Below are positions 26,493 through 35,851 of a stretch of 64,000 bases of DNA, piece by piece. A program made the position numbers and the translations under genes. Origin of the DNA: Snodgrassella alvi (lineage in GTDB: Bacteria; Pseudomonadota; Gammaproteobacteria; Burkholderiales; Neisseriaceae); assembly GCF_002777745.1 (NCBI RefSeq), contig NZ_MEIO01000053.1:39105-103104 (forward strand), read 5' to 3'. Under the pieces are notes generated by a model, which worked only from the letters and a program-made list of their open reading frames with translations, did not search any database and had not been told where the DNA came from. Within the stretch, counting starts at the first letter, position 1. Every line of letters starts with the position of its first letter.

Positions 26493-27230
26493 ATGAAGTT
26501 TGCAATATCTGCATGGCGTGCGGTTAGTCCTTTCCACCAGACGTTAGCAGACTGGCAGCAGTGGGTGGCACAAGGGAGGAGCATCAGTGGTTTAGTAGCC
26601 AGAGATGTTGATGTATCTTTTTTACCTGCCATGAAAAGGCGTCGTTTAAGTTCGGCTGCTCGTTTGATGTTTGCAGCATCATGGTCGCTGTTGCCCGAGA
26701 ATATATCCTGTCCGGTGGTTTTTGTGTCTCATGATGGTGAAATTAACCGCAGTTTTCAATTGTGGCAAAGCCTGATAAAGCAAGAAGAGTTGTCACCGAC
26801 TTCATTTGCTTTGTCTGTGCATAATGCTATTGTCGGCCAGTGGTCGCTGATGCGCGCAGATATGAGTGAATGTATAGCTTTAAGTGCACGATATAACGGT
26901 CTGGAGGTGGGTGTAGCTGAGGCAGTGGGCTTGCTGGAAGAGGGCGCATCGCAGGTGTTGTTGGTGGTGGTGGAAGAACCGCTGGCGGCTGAATATAACG
27001 TGGCTGCGGTGCGTGCGCCATTTCCTCTGGCGTTGGGGTTAATCCTCACCGCAGGTGAACAGACAAGTCTGACATACAGTCCGATGATGGCAGAGGCTAC
27101 AGATAAACCACTTGCTGGCGCGCCGAATTATTACAGCAGCACGCTGGAGTGGATTGTACAGCAGATAACAGCGCAACCTGTGCGCAGGCAGCCTGCTGAG
27201 CAAGGAGTCTGGCAGTGGCAGATTGGCTGA
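26493..27230 (+). CDS. apeC: ApeC-type beta-ketoacyl synthase-like protein (chain-length-factor-like)
   Basis: A 245-residue protein of the truncated ketosynthase N-terminal family found at the head of aryl polyene loci. The segment LSVHNAIVGQWSLMRA occupies the place of the active-site cysteine region but has no cysteine, and the two catalytic histidine blocks of full ketosynthases are missing. It is therefore unlikely to condense substrates and probably pairs with an active ketosynthase as a chain length factor, as shown for ApeC in Xenorhabdus. The symbol follows the enterobacterial ape naming and is assigned by family and position. It overlaps the next gene by 16 bases. Confidence 0.75.
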   Translation: MKFAISAWRAVSPFHQTLADWQQWVAQGRSISGLVARDVDVSFLPAMKRRRLSSAARLMFAASWSLLPENISCPVVFVSHDGEINRSFQLWQSLIKQEELSPTSFALSVHNAIVGQWSLMRADMSECIALSARYNGLEVGVAEAVGLLEEGASQVLLVVVEEPLAAEYNVAAVRAPFPLALGLILTAGEQTSLTYSPMMAEATDKPLAGAPNYYSSTLEWIVQQITAQPVRRQPAEQGVWQWQIG

Positions 27231-28000
27231 TGGGCTGGTGTAATTGGGTGTGGCGCTGGTGTGCAACGGCACTGGGTTTTGTGATTTTTGGTGTATTCGG
27301 GCTGTTGTTTAAAGTCATTCTGTTGCCTTATACCTTGCCATTGGCAAGGAACAATACATCCAGTCATATACGGGCGCGGCGGTTTGTTGCACGTATCTGG
27401 GCGGGGTTTATCTTTTATCTGCGTTTCACCGGTGTTATTTCTGTCCGCTATCATGGTTTTGAGCGTCTCGGGCAGCCCGGTCAGCTGATTCTGGTCAATC
27501 ATCCGTCCTTGCTGGATGTGGTGTTTATGCTGGCTAAAGTACCTACGCTTAATTGTATTGTTAAAAAGGATCTGTTGCATAACCCGGTAATGAAAAGCCC
27601 GATACTTGCCTGTGGATTTTTACCGAATGATGAATCACTGCAAGTTATTGAGGATGCTGATGCAGTGTTGCGCAGTGGGCAAAGCCTGCTGATTTTTCCT
27701 GAGGGCACGCGTACCGGATGGGATAACAAAATCAGTTTTAATCGTGGCGCTGTGTCTATTGGGCTGCGCAGTGCTCGTGTGATCACCCCTGTGGTGATTG
27801 TGATGAATCCGCCGGCACTGAAAAAGCACCAACCTTGGTATCAGGTACCGAAACAGAAAATTCATTATGATTTTTATGTTGGTGATGATATTGATCCACA
27901 ACAGTGGTTACAACACAAACCTTTGCCCATAGCGGCAAGAAAACTTAATCAGCAGTTGCAGGAATATTTCCAGCAGGAATGTAATAAAAGAAAGTTGTGA
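27215..28000 (+). CDS. Lysophospholipid-type acyltransferase (PlsC-like) of the APE cluster
   Basis: A 261-residue protein with a hydrophobic N-terminal anchor and the PlsC-family motifs NHPSLLD (NH-X4-D catalytic pair) near residue 91 and IFPEGTR near 161. A GTG at 27215 is used because AAGGAG lies 7 bases upstream; an ATG at 27230 lies too far from it. In APE clusters one such acyltransferase is thought to help attach the polyene to its lipid carrier; the acceptor here is not known. Confidence 0.8.
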   Translation: MADWLMGWCNWVWRWCATALGFVIFGVFGLLFKVILLPYTLPLARNNTSSHIRARRFVARIWAGFIFYLRFTGVISVRYHGFERLGQPGQLILVNHPSLLDVVFMLAKVPTLNCIVKKDLLHNPVMKSPILACGFLPNDESLQVIEDADAVLRSGQSLLIFPEGTRTGWDNKISFNRGAVSIGLRSARVITPVVIVMNPPALKKHQPWYQVPKQKIHYDFYVGDDIDPQQWLQHKPLPIAARKLNQQLQEYFQQECNKRKL

Positions 28001-28258
28001 ATGAGTGATTTAGTTATTCAGATTAAAGAATTGATTATTGATAGTTTGGGGCTGGAAGACATCACGGTAGATGATATCGGTGATGATATGGCTTTATTTG
28101 GTGATGACGGCCTCGGGCTGGATTCTGTAGATGCTCTTGAATTAGGACTGGCGATCCAGAAAAATTTTGGACTGCAAATGGAAAACGACAGCAGTAAGCT
28201 GCGTGAGCATTTTTTCAGTGTCAATTCATTAGCCAGCTATATTCAAAGTAAACACTGA
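28001..28258 (+). CDS. apeE: Acyl carrier protein 1 of the APE cluster
   Basis: An 85-residue acidic four-helix protein. The carrier serine is in LGLDSVDALEL near residue 43, where the phosphopantetheine arm is attached, probably by the Sfp-type transferase encoded at the end of the cluster. Its start follows the acyltransferase stop directly (TGAATG). Of the two carriers it has the longer loop before the serine (DDMALFGDDG). The letter is by order and family. Confidence 0.85.
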   Translation: MSDLVIQIKELIIDSLGLEDITVDDIGDDMALFGDDGLGLDSVDALELGLAIQKNFGLQMENDSSKLREHFFSVNSLASYIQSKH

Positions 28259-28291
28259 TAACCTGTTTTTATTTAAAGGGAAAACCGGCAT

Positions 28292-28549
28292 ATGACTGAA
28301 CAGGAAATTTATGCCATTCTGGCAAACGCATTGGAAAATCTGTTTGAAATTGCACCTGAGCGAATTAAGCCTGAAGCTGATTTATTCACGGATTTAGAGA
28401 TTGACAGCATTGATGCCATTGATTTGATTGATTACATCAAACGCCAGACCGGGCACAAATTACAAGCAGAAGATTTCCGCAGCGTGCGTACGGTAGCTGA
28501 TGTGATTCAGGCTGTCATGAATAAGGCCAGACAGGCCGACAATGCCTAA
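28292..28549 (+). CDS. apeF: Acyl carrier protein 2 of the APE cluster
   Basis: An 85-residue acidic carrier with the serine in LEIDSIDAIDLIDY near residue 38. It begins 33 bases after the first carrier, with AAAGGG upstream, and overlaps the following membrane-protein gene by 8 bases. Two distinct carriers are usual in APE clusters; one often loads the aryl starter while the other carries the growing chain, but which is which cannot be told from sequence alone. Confidence 0.85.
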   Translation: MTEQEIYAILANALENLFEIAPERIKPEADLFTDLEIDSIDAIDLIDYIKRQTGHKLQAEDFRSVRTVADVIQAVMNKARQADNA

Positions 28550-29090
28550 GCTATATACGGCTATCAATGCAGTACTTGTGCTGGTTAGTATTCTGTATCC
28601 GTTTATCTGGTATTTTGGCCAGAAATATACGGGAGCTATTCCGGTTGCTGTGCTGATGGCCATTATCTGGCTGTTACGGGCTTGGTTTAATAAAAAGCCA
28701 TTACAGAAGATATTTTCGTGTGCTGTTATGCTTCTGTTTGTGCTGCTGGCCTGGTGGCATTCTGCTACTGCCATGTACTGGTATCCGGTGATGATGAATA
28801 TGTTGATGCTGCTGGTGTTTGGTGCCAGTTTGTTCAGCAGGCAATCAATCATTGAACGCCTTGCCCGTTTACAACATCCAGACTTGCCTGAGACCGGAGT
28901 ACATTATACGAGGCGGGTTACCCAGATTTGGTGTGGTTTTTTCTGTATGAACATTCTGCTTACTACAGGCTTGATTCTGGGCAAGTACTGGTACGCCTGG
29001 ACTGTTTATACCGGTGTGATTTCTTATCTGCTGATGGGAATACTGTTTGGCGGAGAATTTCTGTACCGGCGGCTAAGATTAAAAATGTAA
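28542..29090 (+). CDS. COG4648-like membrane protein of the APE cluster
   Basis: A 182-residue protein with five to six predicted membrane segments and short loops, including LYPFIWYFGQKY near residue 20 and the final FGGEFLYRRLRL block. It resembles the membrane protein conserved between the carriers and the ligase in APE loci. No enzymatic motif is visible; a role in membrane assembly of the pathway is only inferred from conserved position. Confidence 0.7.
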   Translation: MPKLYTAINAVLVLVSILYPFIWYFGQKYTGAIPVAVLMAIIWLLRAWFNKKPLQKIFSCAVMLLFVLLAWWHSATAMYWYPVMMNMLMLLVFGASLFSRQSIIERLARLQHPDLPETGVHYTRRVTQIWCGFFCMNILLTTGLILGKYWYAWTVYTGVISYLLMGILFGGEFLYRRLRLKM

Positions 29091-29092
29091 AT

Positions 29093-30796
29093 ATGATGAT
29101 GGCAGAGCAATTCTGGACTGAACGTATCCACAGTAAGGATTTATTTGCTACTGGCGCAGATAATCTGAGCTGGCAGCAGGCTATGCAACAAATAGCTGCA
29201 TTAAGTCTGTATCTATCCGACAAGTCAGTGAGGCGTGCTGGCTTGTATTTTGATGATGCGGCTAATTTTGCTATTGCTTTGCTGGCCTGTGTGCAGGCTG
29301 GTGTTGATGTTTATCTGCCAGCTAGTCTGTCTGATGACAACTGCTACTGGCTGGAACAGACTGTAGATATTTATCTGGCTGATGAGATTACTAATAAGCT
29401 TGCCATACCCGCACTGTCAGTATCTGAGTGGGCTGCACTTGGCTATGCAGCAGCAGATTGTAATTGTGTAAATAATATTGCTGTTGTCCTGCAAACGTCT
29501 GGTTCTACTGGTGCGGCTAAACAGATTAATAAGGATTGGCACGGGTTATGTCTTGAAGCACAGATATTGGCCACAATGCTACCGGACTCAATGCTTAAAG
29601 ATCGGCCGGTTGTGCTGGGCAGTGTCAGTGTGCAGCACATGTATGGCTTGTGCTTTCGTATTATGCTCAGCCTGTATCTGGGCTTGCCTATTTACCGGCA
29701 GCGTTTGCTTTTTCCTGAAGTGTTGCTGGTAACCAGTCAGACTTTCAGAAATGTTATTTGGATTAGTAGTCCAACTTTGCTGCATACCTTGCGGTTGTCC
29801 CATGATGTGTCTTTGGCTCAGGGACATGTTGTTGCAGTTATTTCTGCTGGCGGGGTGCTGGCACAAACCAGTAAGGCTTTTCTACTTGAGCATATTTGTC
29901 CCAATGTGGTGGAAATTTACGGCAGTACAGAAACAGGGGCAATAGCCTATCGAAGGGATCAGTCTTACTGGCAGTTTTTTCAGGATGTCAGACATAGAGT
30001 TGATGAAACTGGTTTGGCTATTCAGTCTCCGCGCTGTACGACGGAGCAGACTCTGGCTGATGCAATAGTCGAATATGAAAATGGTTTCGAACTATTGGGA
30101 CGGCTGGATCGTATCATTAAGCTGGCTGATAAGCGCATTTCCCTGATGCAACTGGAAAATAAGCTCATGGCACATGAGTGGGTGGCTGATATTCACATTT
30201 TGAAGCATCCTGAGGGCAGTCATTTGGCCGCGTGGGTGGCTTTGAATGATGCCGGTATTCAGGCATGGCGTGAGCAGGGGCGCAAACAGCTGATCCTTGA
30301 GTTGAAAGAATGTCTGGCTGGAAGTCAGGAAAGAATTGCACTGCCTCGCCACTGGCGATTTACAACTGCTTTACCTCGCAATGCTCAAAGTAAGCTGAAT
30401 CCGGCTGATGTACAGCAGGCTATTTTACAGCCTGTTACTCAACCCATCGTTTTGGAAAGTAAATTTATTTCGGCTAATGAATACTGGCTACGCATACAGG
30501 TTCCGCTTGATCTCGTGTATTTCAGAGGCCATTTCGATGTATTTCATCTGGTACCGGGTGTAATCCAGATTAAATGGATTATAGAGTTGCTGCAACAGTG
30601 TTCATGGTTAGTCCAGATGCCATTACAGATGGAAAATCTAAAATTCCAGCATTTTCTGCGGCCTGCAGATGTGGTGGAAATGGTGTTTAAACGTGATTGT
30701 GTGCGCCGGAAAATATCTTTTCAGTGCACAATGCATAATAAAAAAATTACTTCTGGCCGGCTGGTGATTCCCAATAGCGAGAGTAATGCGTTATGA
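29093..30796 (+). CDS. apeH: Aryl-acid AMP ligase fused to a hotdog dehydratase (ApeH-ApeI type)
   Basis: A 567-residue fusion. Residues 1 to about 440 are an adenylate-forming ligase with the phosphate loop LQTSGSTGAAK, the YGSTETGAIAY block and GRLDRIIKLADKRIS. It should activate an aromatic acid and load it on a carrier. The last 120 residues are a FabA/FabZ-like hotdog domain with YFRGHFDVFHLVPGV, holding the expected catalytic histidine. In many ape clusters these are separate genes. The three tandem ATGs at 29093-29101 are the likely start; an upstream frame inside the membrane-protein gene is rejected. It overlaps the glycosyltransferase gene by 4 bases. Confidence 0.85.
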   Translation: MMMAEQFWTERIHSKDLFATGADNLSWQQAMQQIAALSLYLSDKSVRRAGLYFDDAANFAIALLACVQAGVDVYLPASLSDDNCYWLEQTVDIYLADEITNKLAIPALSVSEWAALGYAAADCNCVNNIAVVLQTSGSTGAAKQINKDWHGLCLEAQILATMLPDSMLKDRPVVLGSVSVQHMYGLCFRIMLSLYLGLPIYRQRLLFPEVLLVTSQTFRNVIWISSPTLLHTLRLSHDVSLAQGHVVAVISAGGVLAQTSKAFLLEHICPNVVEIYGSTETGAIAYRRDQSYWQFFQDVRHRVDETGLAIQSPRCTTEQTLADAIVEYENGFELLGRLDRIIKLADKRISLMQLENKLMAHEWVADIHILKHPEGSHLAAWVALNDAGIQAWREQGRKQLILELKECLAGSQERIALPRHWRFTTALPRNAQSKLNPADVQQAILQPVTQPIVLESKFISANEYWLRIQVPLDLVYFRGHFDVFHLVPGVIQIKWIIELLQQCSWLVQMPLQMENLKFQHFLRPADVVEMVFKRDCVRRKISFQCTMHNKKITSGRLVIPNSESNAL

Positions 30797-31533
30797 AATT
30801 GCTGGCAGTGATTCCGCATTACAACCATGTGCATACTGTAGGTAAGGTGGCACAGGCAATACAGGCTTTCGGGATAGACTGCCTGATTGTGGATGATGGT
30901 TCTGATGATTCGGCGATAACGGCACTACAACAATTGTCACAGCCTGATATTGAGGTGATATATCGTGCCCAGAATGGAGGCAAGGGTTCAGCGGTAAAGG
31001 ACGGGATAAAGTATGCTGCCCTGCATGGCTATACCCATGTATTGCAGGTAGATGCAGATGCGCAGCATTGTCTGGCAGATACACAAAAACTGGTGGCAGC
31101 AGCCATGACACAGCCGCAGGCTGTAATTTGTGGCCAGCCGGTATATGGTACGGACACACCCAAAGCACGGCTTTATGGACGCAAGATTACTAATTTCTGG
31201 TTAGCAGTGAATACTCTATCGCTGGATATCAAGGATGGTATGTGCGGATTCCGTATTTATCCACTTGCACCGACTGTTGATGTGATTAACAGTGAATATA
31301 TTGGCAATTACATGGATTTTGATGCTGAGATTCTGGTACACCTGCATCGGCGCGGTTGTGTTTTTGTCTGGATTGATACGCCGGTGACTTATGCATCTGA
31401 CGGTGTTTCACATTTTCGTGTCTGGCAAGACAATATCCTGATTTCCAGAATGCATGCGCGTTTATTTTTCAGTATGTTATGGCATGTACCCGGCCTGTTG
31501 TGGCGCCGCTGGCAAAGGAAAATACATGACTAA
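30793..31533 (+). CDS. Family 2 glycosyltransferase of the APE cluster
   Basis: A 246-residue GT-A protein with the nucleotide-sugar motifs VDDGSDD near residue 35 and QVDADAQH near 84, and the later DFDAEILVHLHRRG block. It lacks membrane segments. In enterobacterial clusters this domain is commonly joined to a lauroyl-type acyltransferase in one protein (ApeJ); here the acyltransferase is the next gene, overlapping by 8 bases. It probably adds a sugar to the polyene head or its lipid partner. Confidence 0.8.
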   Translation: MKLLAVIPHYNHVHTVGKVAQAIQAFGIDCLIVDDGSDDSAITALQQLSQPDIEVIYRAQNGGKGSAVKDGIKYAALHGYTHVLQVDADAQHCLADTQKLVAAAMTQPQAVICGQPVYGTDTPKARLYGRKITNFWLAVNTLSLDIKDGMCGFRIYPLAPTVDVINSEYIGNYMDFDAEILVHLHRRGCVFVWIDTPVTYASDGVSHFRVWQDNILISRMHARLFFSMLWHVPGLLWRRWQRKIHD

Positions 31534-32476
31534 ATCCAGCCGTCATTGGGCAAACCAGCAGGAACGTGGCAGTAACACGGCTTTGTTGCTGACTCGCTAT
31601 CTGGTTAAGTACTGTCCGCACTGGATTTTGTCGCCGATAGTTTGTCTGGTAGTAGCGTATTTTTATCTGACTGCGGCGGCGGCACGCCGTAATGTGGCTC
31701 GCTATCAGCATTTACTCGCACAAAACTGTGCTGAACTGGCACCAGCTTTAGCCAGAAAAGGTTCGGTTTTCCGGCAGTTTTATGCTTTTGCTCAGGCTAT
31801 TGTAGATCGCTTTGCAGTCTGGCAGGGGCGTATCAGTTATGAAGACTTAATTATTCATGACTCAGATAATCTTTCTCAGGATATTGAACAGCCGGTTGCA
31901 GGGACGACTGGACAGATATTTGTTTGTTCGCATCTGGGGAATACGGAAATTTGCCGTGCTCTGGTCAGAAAGCACCAGAATCTGGTGCTAAATGTATTGA
32001 TTCACAGCGGTCATGCAGTGAAATTCAATCAGGCATTACAAGATGCCGGCGCTTGTCGGATTCGTCTGATTCAGGTGACATCGCTGGATGCAAAAATGAT
32101 GATGGAGTTAAATGAGCGCGTGCAGCGTGGTGAGTGGCTGGCTATTGCTGCTGACCGGGTACCGGTACGCGGTGAAAAAACTGTGGCCGTACCGTTTTTG
32201 CAGCAGATGGCACGCTGGCCGCAGGGACCTTGGTTATTGGCAGGATTGTTGAAAGTTCCAGTTAATACGCTGTTTTGTATCAGGCAGCAGGGTAAATACC
32301 ATTTGTACTTACAGCGTTTTGCTGCCAGTGTTAGCTGGCAACGGCAGCATCGGGAACAGTGTATTGAGCGGTATGTCAGACAGTATGCGCAATTGTTGGG
32401 TGCTTATTGCATGAAGGCGCCAAGACAGTGGTTTAATTTTTTCGATTTTTGGAATCAGGATGACAGGACAGCATAA
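31526..32476 (+). CDS. LpxL/HtrB-like acyltransferase of the APE cluster
   Basis: A 316-residue protein with one N-terminal membrane segment and the lauroyl-transferase blocks HLGNTEICRAL near residue 135 and AADRVPVRG near 210. The ATG at 31526 is chosen because AAAGGA lies 6 bases upstream; a longer frame from 31454 would lie inside the glycosyltransferase gene. It forms the C-terminal partner of the split glycosyltransferase-acyltransferase pair and overlaps the thioesterase gene by 17 bases. Confidence 0.8.
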   Translation: MTKSSRHWANQQERGSNTALLLTRYLVKYCPHWILSPIVCLVVAYFYLTAAAARRNVARYQHLLAQNCAELAPALARKGSVFRQFYAFAQAIVDRFAVWQGRISYEDLIIHDSDNLSQDIEQPVAGTTGQIFVCSHLGNTEICRALVRKHQNLVLNVLIHSGHAVKFNQALQDAGACRIRLIQVTSLDAKMMMELNERVQRGEWLAIAADRVPVRGEKTVAVPFLQQMARWPQGPWLLAGLLKVPVNTLFCIRQQGKYHLYLQRFAASVSWQRQHREQCIERYVRQYAQLLGAYCMKAPRQWFNFFDFWNQDDRTA

Positions 32477-32909
32477 GCAGTTGCGTCACAGTACGGTGCT
32501 GGAAGTACCTTTCTTTGATGTTGATTCAATGGATATTGTCTGGCATGGACACTATGTCAAATATCTGGAAGTGGCGCGCTGTGCTTTTTTAAGTGCTATC
32601 GGCTATGATTATAATGTCATGAAAGCCAATGGTTATGGCTGGCCGATTGTGCAATTGCAGCTAAAGTATGTGCGGCCAGCTATTTTCGGACAAAAAATCC
32701 GCATTGAAGTTATTTTAAAAGAATATGAAAGCTGCCTGAAATTTGATTATGTGATCAGTGATTGTATCAGCGGTGAAAAACTGACCAAAGCTTCCAGTAT
32801 GCAAGTGGCCGTGTGTATGGTCACGCGGGAAACCCAGTTTCAGACACCGGATAGCTGGTTACAGGCAGTCAGACACGCTATGCAGAATGGCTTGAAAGGG
32901 GAAATTTAA
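32460..32909 (+). CDS. Acyl-CoA thioesterase, 4-hydroxybenzoyl-CoA thioesterase family
   Basis: A 149-residue hotdog protein with the signature VPFFDVDSMDIVWHGHYVKY near residue 16; the aspartate of DVDSMDIVWHGHY is the family's catalytic acid. The length is normal. In APE loci the thioesterase (ApeK type) may release or edit chains on the carriers. One base separates its stop from the next ATG, so the genes are coupled. Confidence 0.82.
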   Translation: MTGQHKQLRHSTVLEVPFFDVDSMDIVWHGHYVKYLEVARCAFLSAIGYDYNVMKANGYGWPIVQLQLKYVRPAIFGQKIRIEVILKEYESCLKFDYVISDCISGEKLTKASSMQVAVCMVTRETQFQTPDSWLQAVRHAMQNGLKGEI

Positions 32910-32910
32910 T

Positions 32911-33513
32911 ATGTTGAAAAAATGTTTATTGGTGTGCTGGTGCTGGCTGCTAAGCGGTATTTTATGGGCATTTGATTTAACTGATTTACAAAATCAGTTG
33001 CAACAACCGCAAAGTATTAAGGGCGATTTCACCCAGCAACGTTATCTGCGCGGTACCGGCAAGCCGATTGTAGCGCAGGGACAATTTGTGCTGGTACCAA
33101 AAGCCGGTTTGTTATGGCAGATGAAAAAACCTTTTGCCGATACTATGCGGGTGCGTAAATCTGGTATTGAGCAGCTTACTGCGAATAATCAATGGATAGT
33201 CAGCAAGCAGTCGGCCAGTGCGCAAAAAAATCAGGTGAAGCTGTTTCTGGATCTACTCGCCGGGCAAACGGGTGGTTTACAAAGCCAGTTTACCCTGCAA
33301 TTAGAAGGTACTGCGCAGAACTGGCAATTGCATTTACAACCGAAAAGTGTATTGATGAAACAGATTTTTACCAGCATCGATATTTTGGGTGATGGTGTTG
33401 TAAAAAAAATCACGCTGTCTGAAGTGCAGGGCGATCGTACAGAGATTACATTTTCTGCTCTGAAGGTGAATGCAACTCTGAGCAAGTTTGAACAAAATGC
33501 CGTTTTACCGTAA
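32911..33513 (+). CDS. LolA-like periplasmic lipoprotein carrier of the APE cluster
   Basis: A 200-residue protein with an N-terminal signal (KKCLLVCWCWLLSGILWA), then a LolA-type half-barrel pattern: SIKGDFTQQRYLRGTGKPIVAQGQF, a LLWQMKKPF strand and a late LSEVQGDRTEITFS strand. It would shuttle a lipidic product across the periplasm, probably the finished polyene from the MMPL exporter to the outer membrane. It overlaps the MMPL gene by 17 bases. Confidence 0.8.
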   Translation: MLKKCLLVCWCWLLSGILWAFDLTDLQNQLQQPQSIKGDFTQQRYLRGTGKPIVAQGQFVLVPKAGLLWQMKKPFADTMRVRKSGIEQLTANNQWIVSKQSASAQKNQVKLFLDLLAGQTGGLQSQFTLQLEGTAQNWQLHLQPKSVLMKQIFTSIDILGDGVVKKITLSEVQGDRTEITFSALKVNATLSKFEQNAVLP

Positions 33514-35851
33514 ACGTATTTGGGCATGGCTGTATTTGCTGCTGATTGTTTGCGTAGCAGCTGCATTATTGTGCAGTTGGTTACAACGGAATCGTCTGGA
33601 CACTGATTTAACCAGCTTGTTACCGGCAGATGGGCAAAGCATACAGGCACAGCAGCTAGCTAAAATGCGCATGAATCAGCGCATGAACCGTGACATTGTG
33701 CTATTAGTGGGCAGTGATTCGCCTGATAAAGCAATGGCAGCGGCACAGACACTTCAGAAAAAATGGCATGATACTGGTATATTTGAGTCTGTTACTGGCA
33801 AAATTGAGCCCGATGTGACGGCATTGCAGGCCAATATGCAGCGTCTGCGTCTGGCAGTGATATCAGAAGACAGCTGGCGCAATATCATGAATCAGCCCAG
33901 AGAAGCTTTTACCAGACAGGCACAGGCTTTGGTTAATCCTTTTGCTGAACGTAGTGTATTGCCTATTGAACAGGACTGGCTGGGGCTGGGCAACATCATC
34001 ATGCATCAGGCCAGTCAGGATAGGCCAGTTTTTTATAATGTCCAGACTGGCTGGCTGAATATTGATGATGATACTACAACATGGATTTTGTTACGGGCGC
34101 GTTTACCGGAAAAAGCCGGTCTGATTAATATACCTGATGGCCTGCTTACTTTGATTCATGATACGCAGGCTTCTTTAGTACAGCAAAATGTGCAGGTGCT
34201 GATGGCAGGTGGCGCTATATTTGCTGCAGAAAATAAAGCCACCGGTGAACGGGAAAGCCAGTATATGAGTACGCTGGGCATGGGTTTGACTTTTCTGTTG
34301 TTGTTGTTACTTTTCCGTAGTCTGCGTATTTTGTATTTACTGCTACCTCTGGCTGTGGGTATTTTGTTTGGCATTGCGGCAACTGTGACCTTATTCGGAC
34401 ATATTCATATTTTGACATTGGTGGTCGGAACCAGTCTGATGGGTGTATTACTGGATTTCCCTCTGCACTGGCTGGCCAGCGGTGTGATTCAGCAACAATG
34501 GCAGCGTTGGCAAGCTTTACATATGGCCAGTAAGGCTTTTTTGTTGAGTCTGATTATTACATTACTGGGATATGCAGCTTTACTGATTACGCCACTGCCG
34601 ATATTGCAACAAACGGCGATATTTTCTGCTGCTGCGCTGATTAGCGCATTTCTATTCAGTTTGCTGTGTTTACCTGTACTTTTTAACACTACTCAGGCAC
34701 GTATTCATCCACGGGCTTTGTATGTCATGCTTACTCTGGGCAGTATGATAATCAGTTGTCGTGAGATAATAATACAGAAAAAATGGCTGCCATTGTTGGT
34801 GTTATTGCTGCTGGCCGGTGGTCTGCTGCGGTTGGATACCCATGATGATATCCGTCAGTGGGTGAATCTGTCGCCAGAATGGATGGCACAGGCACAGAAA
34901 ATTGGTGTACTTACCCAAACTATGCCGTCGGGACAATATTTTGTGCTACAGGCAGATAATGACGATGAATTGTTAGCCAAAAGTCATGCTCTGGGACAAT
35001 CGTTACAGACCGAGATTGCACAAAAGCAATTATCCGGTTTTCAGTCTCTGGATCAGTGGATTACGCCGCTTAGGGTACAAGAACAACGCCAGCAGGATGT
35101 AGGTCGGTTAATGACTAATACTGAAAGCTGGCAGGATTTAATCCGCCTGGGTATAGATGAGCGCAATATTCTGGATTATTTGTCCGGTTTACAGCAGCAG
35201 CCACTGCAAACTATTTCCCAGAGTCTGGATAATGATCTGGCTACTGCTTGGCAAGATTTATATTTGGGCAAAATGGCCAATGGGCAGGTTGCTGCTATTG
35301 TCAGTTTGTCAGGAGTAAACCATGTTTCTGCCTTGCAAAAGCTGGCTGATGAAAATAACGGTATTTATTTTGTCAATAATTTATATTCATTAAATCAGTT
35401 ATTTACGCATACTCGTAATCAGGCCATCGCGCTGAAAGTGGCCTCTTATCTGCTGGCTATTGTGTTACTGGCTTATATTTTTGGCTGGCGTAAGGGCGTG
35501 CTGCTTTTGGCTGTACCTATTCTGTCTTCATTGTTTTGTCTGGCGATATTTGCTTATGCAGGCTGGTCGTTATCTTTGTTTGCGATTTTTGGTCTGTTTC
35601 TGGTAACTGCTATTGGTATGGATTATGCCATTTATGTGTCAATCAAACAGATGGCTGTTGCTGAACGTCTCGCCGGTGTGTTGTTAGCCGCAACTACCAC
35701 AATGATTTCGTTTGCCATTCTTGGTTTCAGTGCGACACCGGCTATTGCCAGTTTTGGTCGCAGTGTTGCTTTTGGCGTATTTTTTAGCATGATACTGGCT
35801 CTGGCTTTGCTGCCCAGAGCATCAACAAGGGGTTGTGATGAATCAGTTTGA
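33497..35851 (+). CDS. MMPL-family exporter of the APE cluster
   Basis: A 784-residue RND/MMPL-type membrane protein with two halves: each has a large periplasmic loop followed by a group of hydrophobic helices (near residues 255-410 and 650-780), plus single helices at residues 10-30 and near 425. LMGVLLDFPLHW and TAIGMDYAIYVS are the acidic proton-relay segments usual in these exporters. It likely moves the aryl polyene lipid across the inner membrane. The ATG at 33497 is used; a TTG at 33488 is also in frame. Confidence 0.82.
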   Translation: MPFYRKRIWAWLYLLLIVCVAAALLCSWLQRNRLDTDLTSLLPADGQSIQAQQLAKMRMNQRMNRDIVLLVGSDSPDKAMAAAQTLQKKWHDTGIFESVTGKIEPDVTALQANMQRLRLAVISEDSWRNIMNQPREAFTRQAQALVNPFAERSVLPIEQDWLGLGNIIMHQASQDRPVFYNVQTGWLNIDDDTTTWILLRARLPEKAGLINIPDGLLTLIHDTQASLVQQNVQVLMAGGAIFAAENKATGERESQYMSTLGMGLTFLLLLLLFRSLRILYLLLPLAVGILFGIAATVTLFGHIHILTLVVGTSLMGVLLDFPLHWLASGVIQQQWQRWQALHMASKAFLLSLIITLLGYAALLITPLPILQQTAIFSAAALISAFLFSLLCLPVLFNTTQARIHPRALYVMLTLGSMIISCREIIIQKKWLPLLVLLLLAGGLLRLDTHDDIRQWVNLSPEWMAQAQKIGVLTQTMPSGQYFVLQADNDDELLAKSHALGQSLQTEIAQKQLSGFQSLDQWITPLRVQEQRQQDVGRLMTNTESWQDLIRLGIDERNILDYLSGLQQQPLQTISQSLDNDLATAWQDLYLGKMANGQVAAIVSLSGVNHVSALQKLADENNGIYFVNNLYSLNQLFTHTRNQAIALKVASYLLAIVLLAYIFGWRKGVLLLAVPILSSLFCLAIFAYAGWSLSLFAIFGLFLVTAIGMDYAIYVSIKQMAVAERLAGVLLAATTTMISFAILGFSATPAIASFGRSVAFGVFFSMILALALLPRASTRGCDESV

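Noticed and set aside
28928..29092. Extended N-terminus of the ligase-dehydratase fusion
   Set aside because: It overlaps the membrane-protein gene in another frame; the ATG cluster at 29093 gives a normal ligase start.
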